The notes under the pieces were generated by a model. The model was not told where the DNA came from. It did no database searches and was given only the letters and a program-made list of their open reading frames with translations. The position numbers and the translations under genes were made by a program. Of a DNA stretch of 64,000 bases, positions 9,148 through 20,600 are shown piece by piece (position 1 is the stretch's first letter; each line of letters opens with the position of its first letter). Source of the DNA: Bryobacteraceae bacterium (GTDB taxonomy: Bacteria > Acidobacteriota > Terriglobia > Bryobacterales > Bryobacteraceae); NCBI GenBank assembly GCA_025056455.1, contig JANWVY010000001.1, forward strand, positions 753,757 through 817,756, read 5' to 3'.

Positions 9148-12100
9148 TTGTTCAACACCTCATCCAGATTCATCAACTGGTTTGTCACCATGGCCAGCGC
9201 CGCATGCTCGGCCAGCGGCAATGACGGGTCATACTTGCGCTCGCCCACGCTCAATAGCTTTTCCGCATCACCGGGGTTTGCAGCATAGTGCTTGTGGAAT
9301 TGTTCATACGCCTGCTTTACGATTACCCTTTCTTCTATCCGTAAAGGCCGCGCCAGGAGACGAATTGAGATGTAATCCAAGCGGCTGTCCCAACTTGCCG
9401 CCGACTGCATGCTTCGCTCAGCTAGGGTCCGTGCTGCTTCTACGAATTGTTCATCATTCATCGTTACGAGCGCCTGGAGTGGCGTGTTGGTACGCTCCCG
9501 CCGGACTACGCAGGATTCCCGCGTGGGAGCGTTAAAGATCTCCATGGATGGGGGCGGAGCGCTCCGCTTCCAGAACGTGTACAACGACCTGCGGTACAGT
9601 CCATCCCCTTGGTCCCGCTTGTAGAAGCGAGTATTCGATCCGAGCATGGCCACCGCCTCCCAAATGCCTTCAGGCTGGTAAGGCCGGACACTCGGCCCGC
9701 CAATTTGCCGCACTAGCAGCCCGCTCGCCGCCAGCACCGAATCGCGGATCACCTCGGCATCGAGCCGGAAGCGCGGCCCGCGGCTCAAGAGCCGGTTGTT
9801 GGGATCCTTGGCGAGTTTGAGGGGCGTGGTCACAGCCGACTGGCGGTAAGCGGCAGACATCAACAGCTGCTTGTAAAAGCGCTTGACATCCCAACCGCTT
9901 TCCCGAAAATCAACGGCTAACCAGTCAAGCAGCTCTGGATGCGAGGGCGGCTCGCCTTGACTGCCAAAGTCATCGGCTGTCTTCACCAAACCGGCGCCGA
10001 AGATTTCTTGCCACATGCGGTTTACGGCCACGCGCGCCGTTAGCGGATTCTCTGGTAGAAACAGCCACTTGGCAAAACCGAGGCGGTTGCGCGGCAGATC
10101 CGGGGGCATCGGAGGAAGAATCGCTGGCGTGTTGGCGTACACTCGTTCGCGCTTCTGATCGTAAGCCCCGCGATACAGCACGTGCGCCGATGGCATCTGA
10201 TCCTTGCGCTCATTCATCACCAGCGTCACCGCACCCCGGCGCGCAATGGCCCGCGCCCGCTGGTTCAACTCATTCTGCTCGCGAATCAGCTTGCGAAACG
10301 GCTCGTGCTCCTTGATTAGGAAGTAGGTCAGCAAAGCTGCCTTCCCTTGTGCCGTGATCTCGCCCGCCTCAGATTTGAGTGCCTTTTCGATGGAGAGCCA
10401 CTCAGCCAGCAACTGAGCTTCGCTTTCGCTAAGAACGCGGTTGAAAATTCGGAAATCGGCAATAGCACCTTCGGCCAGCGACCTGCCTAGCACCAACGGG
10501 GCCTCCACGCCAATGCTCCCCCGCAACTCTACATTTTGATTGCCCCGCCCTTGCGTAGGAATGGCCCGCCCGTTCAAAAACAGGCTCAAGCCGGACTGGT
10601 GGCGCGAGCCGTCATAACAGACGCTAATGTGATTCCAGCTACCGTGCTTGATCTGCTCGAGATGAGCAGCGCGAATTTCGATATTTTTGCCGTCATCCCC
10701 AATCAAGCGCGCGGCAATCACCCGAGCGCCAATATCGATCACCCATCCCCGCCCCTTGTCTTTTAGGTTCTGATGGGACGCCACCACATAGCTCTGTTCG
10801 GCGGTAGGAAAAAAGAAGCTAACGCTGATGGTGAAAGGCTGGTCCGCATCCAGGCGCGGCGCATCGGTCACAGGCAAGCCTTCGTTGCGGACAAAGTAGA
10901 GGGCCGCTACACCCGGCGTGGGAGACTCACCTCGCCTGACGAGCGGGCTCGATTGCGAGAGCGCCTCAACATCCGCCCGATACAACTCATCGGTTGGATC
11001 AAGCGGGTGAGCAACATCCCGCTTTCGGTGCGTCGCCAGCCAAGCGGCGAAGGCCTGGGCTGCTTCTTGGCGCACTTTGCTCATGTCCTCCCGCAGCGCG
11101 GCTAGCCTCGCATTCAGCTTTTCCCACTCGACACGGTCTTCTTTGCGCGGCACCACAACAACGGGCGGCGTATCGGGAATGTTGTCATCCATCACATGCT
11201 GCGTCGTGTTGCGGAAAAAAGCTCCCAGCGAGTAAAAGTCCTTCTGAGAAATCGGATCAAACTTATGATCATGGCAGGAGGCGCAGCCGACGGTTAACCC
11301 CAGCCACACGGCGCCCGTCGTATCAGCGCGGTCTTTGGCGTAAATCTCGGCGTATTCCTCTTCAATGATGCCAGCTTCATTCGTGGTCACATTACAGCGG
11401 TGGAAACCCGTTGCAATTCGCTGGTCCAGGGTCGGCTCCGGCAGCAAGTCGCCCGCAAGCTGTTCGATCGTGAAACGGTCAAACGGCAAATTGCGGTTGA
11501 AGGCTTGAATTACCCAATCCCGGTATGGCCAGATCTCGCGGTAGTTGTCGACATGGATGCCATGCGTGTCGCCATAGCGCGCCGCATCAAGCCAGTAGCG
11601 GGCCCGGTGCTCCCCGTAGTGAGGCGACTCTAAATAGCGGTCGATCATTCGCTCGTAGGCTTGCGGGCTTTTGTCGCTTAGATACTGTTCAATCTCCGCC
11701 GGCGTGGGAGGCAGGCCCGTCAAATCGAGGGCCACGCGACGGATCAGCGTGCGGCGATCGGCTTCGGGCGCTGGAGCAAGTCCCTGCGCCTCCAGCCGCG
11801 CCAAGATGAAACGATCAATCGGAGTCCGCACCCAGCTAGCCTGGCGCACTAAAGGCAGCTTCGGTTTACGAGGCGGCCGGAAAGCCCAGTGCTCCTCCCA
11901 GGGAGCGCCTTCCGCGACCCAGCGCTTCAAAATCTCGATTTGCTGCGGCGTCAGCTTTTTGTGCGAGGAGACTGGAGGCATGCGAAGCGCCGCCCGCGCT
12001 TCTGTAATGCGCCGGATCAACAAACTGGCCTCCGGTTTTCCGGGCACGATCACCGCCCCGTTCTTTCGCGGAGCGAAAGCGTCTTCTTTGACGTCCAGAC

Positions 12101-12278
12101 GTAAGCCCGCCATCCGCGTCTTTGAATCGGGCCCGTGGCAGGCGAAACACTGGTCGGAAAGGATCGGCCGGATTTCTCTTTGAAAGTCCGTTTTCGCGAA
12201 GCTAAGGCCTCCGCCTGCCATCATTGCCAGCAGGCCACATCGGATTGCAAGCTGAGCGATCATGAAACTTTCGTTCAC
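9144..12278 (-). CDS. Planctomycete-type cytochrome c / DUF1549 / LamG / DUF1553 protein
   Basis: A 1044-residue exported protein. Order: signal peptide (about 1-28); a PSCyt1-type cytochrome domain with a single CFACH haem motif (44-48) and a downstream MPP methionine region; DUF1549 (about 140-370); a concanavalin-like LamG insert (about 465-630, with [10 protein letters not shown] and LSLFLNG); DUF1553 (about 710-1000, with [19 protein letters not shown]). The CxxCH motif indicates covalent haem and therefore redox coupling in the periplasm, and the LamG insert suggests binding of carbohydrate. It is the first gene of the operon with the DUF1501 and FG-GAP genes. ATG 12263 is an alternative start. 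The family's biochemical role is unknown. Confidence 0.88.
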   Translation of the reverse strand: MNESFMIAQLAIRCGLLAMMAGGGLSFAKTDFQREIRPILSDQCFACHGPDSKTRMAGLRLDVKEDAFAPRKNGAVIVPGKPEASLLIRRITEARAALRMPPVSSHKKLTPQQIEILKRWVAEGAPWEEHWAFRPPRKPKLPLVRQASWVRTPIDRFILARLEAQGLAPAPEADRRTLIRRVALDLTGLPPTPAEIEQYLSDKSPQAYERMIDRYLESPHYGEHRARYWLDAARYGDTHGIHVDNYREIWPYRDWVIQAFNRNLPFDRFTIEQLAGDLLPEPTLDQRIATGFHRCNVTTNEAGIIEEEYAEIYAKDRADTTGAVWLGLTVGCASCHDHKFDPISQKDFYSLGAFFRNTTQHVMDDNIPDTPPVVVVPRKEDRVEWEKLNARLAALREDMSKVRQEAAQAFAAWLATHRKRDVAHPLDPTDELYRADVEALSQSSPLVRRGESPTPGVAALYFVRNEGLPVTDAPRLDADQPFTISVSFFFPTAEQSYVVASHQNLKDKGRGWVIDIGARVIAARLIGDDGKNIEIRAAHLEQIKHGSWNHISVCYDGSRHQSGLSLFLNGRAIPTQGRGNQNVELRGSIGVEAPLVLGRSLAEGAIADFRIFNRVLSESEAQLLAEWLSIEKALKSEAGEITAQGKAALLTYFLIKEHEPFRKLIREQNELNQRARAIARRGAVTLVMNERKDQMPSAHVLYRGAYDQKRERVYANTPAILPPMPPDLPRNRLGFAKWLFLPENPLTARVAVNRMWQEIFGAGLVKTADDFGSQGEPPSHPELLDWLAVDFRESGWDVKRFYKQLLMSAAYRQSAVTTPLKLAKDPNNRLLSRGPRFRLDAEVIRDSVLAASGLLVRQIGGPSVRPYQPEGIWEAVAMLGSNTRFYKRDQGDGLYRRSLYTFWKRSAPPPSMEIFNAPTRESCVVRRERTNTPLQALVTMNDEQFVEAARTLAERSMQSAASWDSRLDYISIRLLARPLRIEERVIVKQAYEQFHKHYAANPGDAEKLLSVGERKYDPSLPLAEHAALAMVTNQLMNLDEVLNK

Positions 12279-12387
12279 CGTTGAAGCTTGCTTCTAACTA
12301 TATCTGACTTTCTTTCCTCGGGTGTCTCGCGGGCTGGAACAGCGACGCAGCGTCTCAAGCAGGGTTGCGCGCATGGCGCCTACCACA

Positions 12388-13701
12388 CTATAGAGGGATT
12401 TCGATTACCTTACACAGGCCATCTCGCACCTTCATGGCGTTTGTTGAGAAAAGCTCGCTTTCCTGTCTGAGCGCCTCAACCAGCTTTTTCCGCGGCACCT
12501 CGGTTCCCGTACGCTCGGAGCCATGTTTGCCGGGAAGGGTCGACAGCACGGTTTTCAGACGCTCCGGCTTGTCCTCACCTCCTCTCTTCTCAAATAAACT
12601 CCACAAGGATTTGGGAGTAGCATTTAGGCTTCCATGGTGGCCGACCTTGTACAAATCCACCCCCGCTAGAAGATCTAGCTTGCCCTCCTCGTGGAGTTTT
12701 TCCAGGGCATAGGACCAGTTCTCAATTTGCGCGTCTCCGGGAAACAGCAGACGTTTGCCACCGGTTTCAAAAAGCAGAATCAGGCTCGTGTTGTTCAACT
12801 GGCGATCGAGTTCGCGCACGATGTTGAGCAACTGCTCGCCCCGGATCGCTCGCACCCGATGGCAAAACCAGCGCATCTCAACAGGCGCATTTTCCACGGA
12901 AAGCGTTTCGGCTTGAAACAGCTTGACCGCTCGCATCTCATGCTCCGCAGCGCGCGCTTGGAATCCCCAATAGCGGTGGAAATGCCAGAATTCGTCTGGA
13001 TCGCGGCTTCGTTGGGACCGGATGGCGTCGGATTGCCGTAGTGTCGGTGGACCCAGCACGTGCACTTTTACCCCAGGAAGCAAGCGCTCGAGGCCGCTTC
13101 GTGACTGGAAATAGACGTAATACTGCTTCAAGCCCATGGTCATTAGGTTCTTCACCGCGCTTTCATTCGCCAAGTTGTCCTCACCCAAAAAGGCCAGCCG
13201 GCTGCGGAGTTCTTTTCCCAGCCAGCTGCGATTGGAAGGGGCTGCGGCCTGCACGATGGCCTCGGCCACGCGTTGCATGTCTTGCAAACTCTGGAGAAAT
13301 GCTTGCGCGCGCCCCGGATCCTGCACCGGAGAAAGCGCATCAACCGGGGCCTTGGGATCTTCCGTCCAAGGTTGAATCACGACTTTGGGCTTTAAATTCC
13401 GGATGATGTCTCCTGGCCCTTTCCCGTCCTTTGAAGTCGCAAATCCGCTGATGTGATCGCGATGGCGGTGCGTGGCCACAACAGCCGTCAGCCCCGCCTT
13501 GCCACAACGGATGCGAATATCCTCGGCGATGTCCGCAAGCAGCCTGCTGCCCCGCTCTTTGCTAAAACCCTTGGGCGCGGCCGTCGTCCCAAAATCAATC
13601 AGGACATAGCGGTCTCCGCCTCGCTGGTAGTGAAAACACAGCAAGAAACAGTCCCCAAATCCGACGTTATAAACATAGAGCGTGATTTTGTGGGGTTTCA
13701 T
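12388..13701 (-). CDS. Metallo-beta-lactamase-fold hydrolase (ComEC/Rec2-like)
   Basis: From ATG 13701 the protein has 437 residues and no signal peptide or membrane segment. An in-frame ATG at 13737 would overlap the upstream gene, and AAGGGGA just before 13701 supports the shorter form. The MBL zinc site is complete: HRHRDH (78-83), then LLFPGDAQIENW with the bridging Asp and KVGHHGSLNATP with the final His. The last two patterns are those of the soluble hydrolase domain of ComEC/Rec2, which cuts DNA. Here the domain stands alone with an insertion of about 150 residues between the motifs. The substrate could be nucleic acid, a nucleotide or a peptide. It lies 19 bases downstream of a gluzincin gene, forming a two-gene cassette. 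Confidence 0.82.
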   Translation of the reverse strand: MKPHKITLYVYNVGFGDCFLLCFHYQRGGDRYVLIDFGTTAAPKGFSKERGSRLLADIAEDIRIRCGKAGLTAVVATHRHRDHISGFATSKDGKGPGDIIRNLKPKVVIQPWTEDPKAPVDALSPVQDPGRAQAFLQSLQDMQRVAEAIVQAAAPSNRSWLGKELRSRLAFLGEDNLANESAVKNLMTMGLKQYYVYFQSRSGLERLLPGVKVHVLGPPTLRQSDAIRSQRSRDPDEFWHFHRYWGFQARAAEHEMRAVKLFQAETLSVENAPVEMRWFCHRVRAIRGEQLLNIVRELDRQLNNTSLILLFETGGKRLLFPGDAQIENWSYALEKLHEEGKLDLLAGVDLYKVGHHGSLNATPKSLWSLFEKRGGEDKPERLKTVLSTLPGKHGSERTGTEVPRKKLVEALRQESELFSTNAMKVRDGLCKVIEIPL

Positions 13702-13720
13702 GGAAGCAGTCCCCTTCCTC

Positions 13721-15430
13721 TTAGCCCCTGCCGGCATATCCCAGCGGCCAGCGAACCATCCGCGCGAGATGGAGCGCCGAAAAGCGTTGCCCTGAGTTGA
13801 AACCTTGGTCGAAATATCCCGAATCCCAGAGCGACTGCAGTCGTTCCTGCTGAAGGTTTCGATTGTCGATGCGGTTCCGCACGTGATACTTCAGGTGTCC
13901 ATACTCATCAAAAATGAGGGCCCCTCCTCCATACAGCTTGATCTCAAGATCTTCAGGCATGTTTGCAGGTTTTTCAATTTTCAGACGCTTAAGCTCCCGC
14001 GCTTTCAACGTGAGAACCTGATAGTACTCGGCTACGGTCTCTTCGAGGATGAAGCCATCCGGCCCAACTCGACTGCAAGGGCGCACTGACAACACCTTTG
14101 TATAGGCGTCAGGAAAAACTTTGAGGATTCCCCGATTCTGCCACAGAAAGCGAAACACTTCGTCGTGATGTTGACGGAGTGCTTCGAAATGCACCCCTGT
14201 GTAGTCTAGCCGTTGGCTTTCATCCACCGGTGGCTCCCAGGCGCCGCTCGCCACCTGCCCGGACGCCGGCGCGATGCCAAAGGCTTGGAAATTCGCACGA
14301 ATGGCATCCCGAAATCTGTAACGCGAGTCGTCGGGAACGATCTCCTGATCGGAAGTGATAAGCGCGCTCAGAAAATCGCCGAACCGAAGATCGGTCGGCG
14401 GGCAATAATCGATTGCGCGGATGCAGATGTTGAGCAAGCGTTCGGCAGTGTCGGCACATTCTTGCACTACGCGTCCGCGGTCCAGCGCTCCCTTTCCATT
14501 CACATCTCCCAAGGTCGCCAGACCGTTGCTCAGCACCTCGACAAACGCGTTCATCATCGCGGCCACAAAAATCTCGCCCCGGCGGTGAGCTTGACAGTAG
14601 AAGGGATCTTGAAGCCACTCCACCCCAGGACGCAGCTGGACGGAACGCCGCAACGCCTCTCCCCGTACCCCACTCAGTTCTGAACCCAATTGCAAGGCCA
14701 AGCCAAGCAGCACCGACTTGCGCAGAGCTTCCTTGGTGAGCAAAGACCGGCTTACGGATTGGGGAACCCCTCGTTTTGATTCCAGAGCCGCCCGTACAAC
14801 CTCAGGAATTGAAAAGGCCGAAAGCAACGCGACGACATCAGCAAACCCTTCATGAAAGGCCGCCTGATCTGGGCTTGACGGATCCGTATATCGCTGCCGT
14901 AATCCATCCAGTAACGCATGCGTGACTTCGTGCACGATGACGTCGTGCGACAGACAGGTAAAGATCATTTGGTTGCCCTCCGCCGCCGGAAAGTAGCCGA
15001 ACAACAGTGCGCGGTCGCGGTCGGAGTAGAAGGCGTTGGCGTCGGAAAAGGCGTGTGGCGCGACGTAAATCTGGTGCCCGCCGAAACTCCACTCCACACG
15101 CCGCCCGAGCGCGCGCTCAAACCTTGCGAGCGTGCGCATCACCACCGCATAAACGTTCTGCGCATGAAAGTTCGGGTTATTCAAAATGGTCTCATTGGTC
15201 GGGTTGAGAAATGGATCCTGGCCGTTGGCGTAGGCCTCTGCTGGCAGCGGGGCATAAATTGTATCGGACGTGGAATCGTAGTCAATGACATGTACGCGGT
15301 GGCCTCTGGGGCCTTCGGCCAGCTCTTCGTAAGGAATCTCCACTTCTGCGGTCAGGATGCGCCGTTGGTCACCGGAACCCACTTGCAGGCTAGGGTCCTC
15401 AGCCACAATGGTCAGCCGTCGAGTTCGCAT
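13721..15430 (-). CDS. Gluzincin-type zinc metallopeptidase-like protein (M4-like)
   Basis: A 569-residue cytoplasmic-looking protein without a signal peptide. The zincin motif HEVTH is at 167-171. It is followed 23 residues later by HEGFAD (E194), the arrangement of the gluzincin clan in which the third zinc ligand is a Glu within an N/H-E-x-x-x-D segment, as in thermolysin (M4) relatives. The preceding region (FSDANAFYSDRDRALLFGYF) matches the substrate-cleft strand of such peptidases. The C-terminal half (about 330-569) is not recognised. Secreted M4 enzymes carry a signal and propeptide; neither is present, so an intracellular role is inferred. It is first in a two-gene cassette with the MBL-fold hydrolase. 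Confidence 0.7.
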   Translation of the reverse strand: MRTRRLTIVAEDPSLQVGSGDQRRILTAEVEIPYEELAEGPRGHRVHVIDYDSTSDTIYAPLPAEAYANGQDPFLNPTNETILNNPNFHAQNVYAVVMRTLARFERALGRRVEWSFGGHQIYVAPHAFSDANAFYSDRDRALLFGYFPAAEGNQMIFTCLSHDVIVHEVTHALLDGLRQRYTDPSSPDQAAFHEGFADVVALLSAFSIPEVVRAALESKRGVPQSVSRSLLTKEALRKSVLLGLALQLGSELSGVRGEALRRSVQLRPGVEWLQDPFYCQAHRRGEIFVAAMMNAFVEVLSNGLATLGDVNGKGALDRGRVVQECADTAERLLNICIRAIDYCPPTDLRFGDFLSALITSDQEIVPDDSRYRFRDAIRANFQAFGIAPASGQVASGAWEPPVDESQRLDYTGVHFEALRQHHDEVFRFLWQNRGILKVFPDAYTKVLSVRPCSRVGPDGFILEETVAEYYQVLTLKARELKRLKIEKPANMPEDLEIKLYGGGALIFDEYGHLKYHVRNRIDNRNLQQERLQSLWDSGYFDQGFNSGQRFSALHLARMVRWPLGYAGRG

Positions 15431-15533
15431 CGTCTTGCCCTTTTCGCCGCCCCACAGTCTACCCGAAGTTCTTTCGGGAAACCATGGAAATTTAGCCTCG
15501 ACGGGCGATGCGCCGCTGTCTTAAACTCACCCT

Positions 15534-16298
15534 GTGCGCCCTGTTTTCCTTCTAATTTCGCTGCTTTTAACGGGCAGGTCGACGTTTGCAAGCCAGTCCT
15601 GCGAGCTCAGCAGTCTAGCCTTGGAAACCGTGGTGACGCTGCGCGCTGATATCCACCATATTCAGGGAATCGATGTCGAAGGAAATACCTTGTGGGTATC
15701 TTCTGTTGACGCCAAATCCAAAAAAGGTTATTTGTCGAAGTTTCGCCTTCCGGATGGAACGCTCGGCGCCCAAGTGCAGGTGCAGGAAGGCGAGCGGATT
15801 CATCCCGGTGGCCTCGCGCTGGATGGAGATTCGTTGTGGATCCCAGTCGCCGAGTATGATCGCAATGGACCGACCACCATCCAGCGCCGTAACAAACGTA
15901 CTCTCGCCCTAGAGCAGCGTTTCGAAGTCCACGATCACATCGGCTGTTTGGCGGCCAGTCCCGTTTTGCTGGTCGGCGGAAACTGGGCCAGCCGCATGCT
16001 TTACTTCTGGACCCGTGACGGTCGCCTGATCTCCAAGCAACCTAACCCAAGCTCTATCCATTACCAAGACCTCAAGTTTGACGGCGAGTCGCTGGTTGGA
16101 TCAGGGGATGACGGCCGCCTTCAAGGTGCGGTGGAATGGATGAACCTGAAGGATTTCTCGATCGTGAAGCGATTGCGTGCCGGGGCGACAGATCGCGGCA
16201 TCCCTTACACACACGAGGGCATGACCATCCGCGGGGGGCGGCTTTACCTCCTGCCAGAAGACGCCCCAAGTCGGCTGTTTGTTTTCCAGTTACCCTAG
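15534..16298 (+). CDS. Secreted beta-propeller-like protein (DUF6454-like)
   Basis: A 254-residue protein starting at GTG 15534, with a signal peptide (VRPVFLLISLLLTGRSTFAS). The mature part shows repeated short beta-strand units (HIQGIDVEGNTLWVSSVDA, HPGGLALDGDSLWIPVAEY, YQDLKFDGESLVGSGDD, THEGMTIRGGRLYLLPED), each of the form W/D-G-x-x-L/Y followed by a hydrophobic strand, as in small propeller proteins. It resembles DUF6454 proteins, which have no known function. The protein is probably periplasmic. The 103-base gap to the divergent peptidase gene must hold promoters for both directions. Its stop lies 26 bases from the converging deoB gene. Confidence 0.62.
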   Translation: MRPVFLLISLLLTGRSTFASQSCELSSLALETVVTLRADIHHIQGIDVEGNTLWVSSVDAKSKKGYLSKFRLPDGTLGAQVQVQEGERIHPGGLALDGDSLWIPVAEYDRNGPTTIQRRNKRTLALEQRFEVHDHIGCLAASPVLLVGGNWASRMLYFWTRDGRLISKQPNPSSIHYQDLKFDGESLVGSGDDGRLQGAVEWMNLKDFSIVKRLRAGATDRGIPYTHEGMTIRGGRLYLLPEDAPSRLFVFQLP

Positions 16299-16324
16299 TT
16301 GCTGGCAGCCTTGCGGGTGCGCCA

Positions 16325-17494
16325 TTAGCTCCCGCTCACTTGAGCAAGAAAGCTCTGCCCGCGAGCAATTGACACGCCAAAGTTTTCAGCGACCGTCTGG
16401 CCGATATCCGAGAGAGAGCTGCGAGTTCCGAGCGCAACGGGTCGAACACGCGCGCCAGCCACCAGCAAGGGCACATACTCGCGCGTGTGGTCGGTTGAAG
16501 GTGTCGTGGGATCGCAGCCGTGATCCGCCGTTAAGATGAGCAGGTCGTCTTCGCGCAGGGCGGCTTTCAAAGACGGCAGCCACTGGTCGACCTCTTCTAA
16601 AGCCTGCGCATAGCCTTCCACATTGTTGCGGTGGCCATACAGCATGTCGAAGTCCACCAAATTGACGAAGATCAGACCGCGAGGGGTATGTTCCAGGGCC
16701 TCGAGCGTTGCCTGCATGCCCTCGGCATTGCTTTTCGTTTTGTCGTAAACGCTGATGCCGCGCCCCAGGAAGATGTCTAAAATTTTGCCCACGCTGTGGA
16801 CCGTTACGCCTTTCTCCGCCAATTTGTCCAGTAACATGCCACGCGGAGGGGAGAGTGCGTAGTCCTTGCGGTTCGACGTTCGTTGGAAGGCGCCCGGGGT
16901 GCCCACAAACGGCCTTGCAATCACGCGGCCGACCTCCCACTCGCCCCGCAACAGCGAACGGGCGATTTCACAAATCTTGTATTGCTCCCACAACGGGATC
17001 ACCTCTTCGTGCATGGCAATCTGAAAGACACTATCGGCCGAAGTGTAAACAATGGGCGAGCCAGTCCGCAGGTGTTCTTCGCCCAGCCGCTGGATGATTT
17101 CAGTGCCCGACGCGGCGCAATTTCCAAGCGTACTCCGCCCGATGCGCCGCTCAAATTCTTCGATGAGCTCGCGCGGAAAGCCGTTCGGAAACAGCGGCAA
17201 GGGTTTTTCGAGATGGATGCCGGCCATTTCCCAGTGGCCCGTCGTTGTGTCCTTGCCGGGCGACGCTAGCGCGCATTTGCCATAGGCCGCCTCAGGCTCG
17301 GCGGCAGCTGGGAGACCCGCGAAAGGCCGGATATTGGCAAGCCCCAACCGGCAGAGATTGGGCAGCGATAGGGGTCGCCGCGCAGCAAGGTTGCCCAGTG
17401 TGTCGCTGCCTTCGTCCCCATACTGCGCAGCGTCCGGCATCGCGCCAATTCCCACGCTGTCCAGGACAATCCAAATCACTCGCTCAAATCGCAT
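16325..17494 (-). CDS. deoB: Phosphopentomutase
   Basis: A 389-residue cytoplasmic enzyme of the alkaline-phosphatase superfamily that interconverts (deoxy)ribose 1-phosphate and 5-phosphate in nucleoside salvage. The family signature is clear: the metal and phospho-acceptor region [16 protein letters not shown] at the N-terminus, [22 protein letters not shown] (with the phosphorylated Thr in DTTTGHWE), [16 protein letters not shown] and [19 protein letters not shown] near the C-terminus supplying Mn ligands. The length is normal for bacterial DeoB. No other deo genes are adjacent, so it stands alone here between unrelated genes. Confidence 0.96.
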   Translation of the reverse strand: MRFERVIWIVLDSVGIGAMPDAAQYGDEGSDTLGNLAARRPLSLPNLCRLGLANIRPFAGLPAAAEPEAAYGKCALASPGKDTTTGHWEMAGIHLEKPLPLFPNGFPRELIEEFERRIGRSTLGNCAASGTEIIQRLGEEHLRTGSPIVYTSADSVFQIAMHEEVIPLWEQYKICEIARSLLRGEWEVGRVIARPFVGTPGAFQRTSNRKDYALSPPRGMLLDKLAEKGVTVHSVGKILDIFLGRGISVYDKTKSNAEGMQATLEALEHTPRGLIFVNLVDFDMLYGHRNNVEGYAQALEEVDQWLPSLKAALREDDLLILTADHGCDPTTPSTDHTREYVPLLVAGARVRPVALGTRSSLSDIGQTVAENFGVSIARGQSFLAQVSGS

Positions 17495-17627
17495 CTCTGC
17501 CTTTCAGCGTACGCTAGGCCGCACGCCGGGCGCTCAGTTCAGGCGGCAGCGCTCGATGCCGCCCCACTGCCCCACCGTTTGAAACGTCAACGCAGGTTTT
17601 GAAAACGAAAGTGATGAATTTTAAGAA

Positions 17628-20600
17628 TTAAAAGACGATTTTCAAACCAATCTGAAACTCCCGCGGACCGTTCGGCGCCCCTTGCGCCGTGACAACCCGG
17701 CCAAAGTTGGGGCTAGTAATGTCACCGTTCGGATTGGAGAATTTTGGCGTGTTGGTGAAATTGAAACTCTCCACGCGAAGTTCCGCTTTCAACCGTTCGG
17801 TGATGGCAATTTTCCGGAAAAGTGAAGCATCGAGATTAAATAATCCCGGCCCGGTGAAGGTGTTGCGCCCCACCGATCCGAACGTTCCGGGCGCAGGCTG
17901 GGCGAAAGCCGTAGGATCAAACCACGTGGTGTGCGGCCCGACGCCCTTGGTGACTCGATAGGTGCCGATGAGGTTGGGGTCGTTGGCATTGCCCGGCGCG
18001 TTGATGATTCCGCCAGGCACGCTGAGATTGAACGGACCGCCGGTTTGAAGCGTCAGCACACCGTTCAACTGCCATCCGCCGGCGATCCAGGAAACGGGGC
18101 CCGAGGCCAGCATGGGCTTCCCTTTTCCAAAAGGAAGTTCGTAGATGTAGCTTTGGACGAAGACGTGACGGATGTCGCCATCAGCGCGGGCGCGATTCCG
18201 GCTCGGGTTAATGTAGTACCGAAAGCCGCCGTTATCGGCACCGATTGAGTCAATGGCCTTGGCCCAGGTGTAGGCGGTGGTGAGGGCAAAGCCATTCGTA
18301 AAGCGGCGATCAAACTTCACTTGCATGGAATGGTAGTTGGAATTGGTGCCACAGTAGATGTTGTTGATTGCGTCCCGCCGGCCAAACAGCCGATTAAAGG
18401 GCTGGCCGTTGGCGCCCTCTCCAATCACTAGGCCGGCGTTCATGTTCTGGACGCCGGTAATGCCCGTGCCTTTATTGCCCACGTAAGCCACTTCCAGGGT
18501 GAACTGGCGGGGCAGCTGGCGCTGGATGGCCACGTTCCAACTTTGCACGTAAGCCTCGCGGACATCGGGCCGGATGTAATTGAAGACGGATGCTGGCGCG
18601 GGATTGATGATGCCGTTAGCAGGAACAGGGAAGGGGCGGAAGGGAGGAAACCCTTCGCGCATGGAGCCGGCCGCCACAAAAGCGCTGGCAGCCTGAAAAG
18701 AATTGTTCTCGCGCACGGGGAAATTAAAGGCGTAGCCATTGTCGGCGAGCGGAACCCAGCTGATGCCGTATCCCGTGCGGAAAACCGTTTTGTCGTTCCA
18801 CCGCCAAGCGAGCCCAAAGCGCGGTGCAAACCCGGTGGCGTAGAGCCTCCGGCCCAGATTCATGGGGATGTTCCCGATTCCGGCCACTTCCAGCGAGTTG
18901 GTGAAGGGGATGAAATTCGAAAAACCTCCCCGCACGCGCGGAACGGGCGGAGGCCAAAGCTCATGGCGCAGGCCAAGGTCGATGGTGAGCCTCTGGCTGA
19001 CTTGCCATTTGTCTTGCACGTAGCTGAAAAAGGGCCGTTGCAAAAAGGTCGGGAAGATCAGCGGCAGATCACGTCCGAGCTCGTTGGGAACATCGAGTAG
19101 GAAACTCGCAAAGGAGTTTGCAAAGCTTTGAGGCGAGCCGTTAGCTAACTGGCCTGCCGCATTACGCACGGCGAGAATGGTGGTTCCTTCGCGGAAATTG
19201 AAACGGCCTCGCGGATTGAAGGTCTGGTTCTGCAATAATTCATCGCGATTGCGGCGATAGTCGACGCCAAACTTGATGGTGTGATTTCCCAGGATCTTGG
19301 TGTTGTTGATGATGAAATTGAGGTTGGTTTCCCCGCGTTCCCAAGGCAGGCTCGCCGAATAACCGACCACGGGGTTGGAAAAGCCATTGATTTGGATGTT
19401 GCTCATGCCCCCAGTGAAAGGCGAAACATTGACCCCCGGAATTCCGATTTCTTCGGCAGTGCGCAGCCGGATGTCGGCGTTTTCCGCGTTGTTGCGGTAG
19501 TACATGATCCCAGTGCGCACTTCGGTAACCAGCGAAGGCGACCAGACGCGGGTGTAGTTAATGGCGCCGTTGGTGGCGCGCTGAATTCCCGTACCTGCGA
19601 AATCGCGGATGCCGCCGCCGCGCACGCCAAAGATGGGCGGGTCGTAGATGAGCGAATCTTGGCGGGAATAGCGGACGCTGACCCGGTCCTTGTCTGTCAG
19701 TTGCCAGTCGGTTTTCGCATCTCCGCCGTTGGTGTCTTTTTTACGGACCGTGGAAGTTTGAAAATTTTGCAATTCCGCATTGTTCACGGGCGGAGGAATG
19801 AGCTCCATGATGCGCCGGGCGATGGGGCTGATGCGGCTAGCGGGAATGATGCGGTTTGGGAAGGGGGTGCGGCTGGTACCATCTGGATTGCCGCTTGCGG
19901 GATCGTAGATATCGGTTCCGCGCGACCAGTTCAAATCGCCTTGGCGGAAAGACATCATGGGAATGGTAGCTTGGTGGAAATCGCCCCGTCGGTCCCGAAT
20001 TCCCTGGTAGTCAACGAAATAGAAGATACGGTTGCGAATGATCGGTCCACCGAGAGTGAAGCCGAAGTTGTTCACCGTGGTGACGGGCTTGGAGTTGGCG
20101 AAAAAGGGCCGGGCGGAAAGCCGGCTGACGCGGTTGAAGTGAAAGAGGCTCCCATGCAGGTCGTTGGTTCCGGATTTGAAGTTCACATTGACGACTGCGC
20201 CCCCAGCCCGGCCCAGTTCCGCTTCATAATTCGAGGTCGTCACGTCCACGGTCTGCAGCGCTTCAATGGAAGGGATCATGGCCGTCAGCAAGCCCGTGCG
20301 GTGATTGTTGTCCACTCCATCCAGTTGAACGTTATTCGACAACCGGCTTTGGCCGTTGACGCGAGTGGAAAGCGAATCCTGGGGATTAAAGAACTCCGAA
20401 TGTGGCCGGAAGGAGCGCGTGGCTCCAGGAACCAAATTGATCAAGCTTTGGAAGTTGCGGTTGTAAGCCAAAGGCATGTCCGCGAGGGTCTTGGTTTCGA
20501 TCTTGCGGCCAGTATCCGAGCGGTCGGTTTGAAGAATGGCAACCTCAGCAGAAACCGTAATGGACTCGTTGATCTGACCTGGCTGTAAGGTGAGGTCGGC

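Noticed and set aside
8578-9288. Open frame of 236 codons antisense to the DUF1501 gene
   Set aside because: Covered by a recognised protein on the other strand, with no ribosome site or family features.
19281-20588. A 435-codon open frame antisense to the second receptor gene
   Set aside because: Low-complexity Val/Asp/Gly-rich composition without any known motif, fully inside a well-supported gene; it is a GC-driven shadow.
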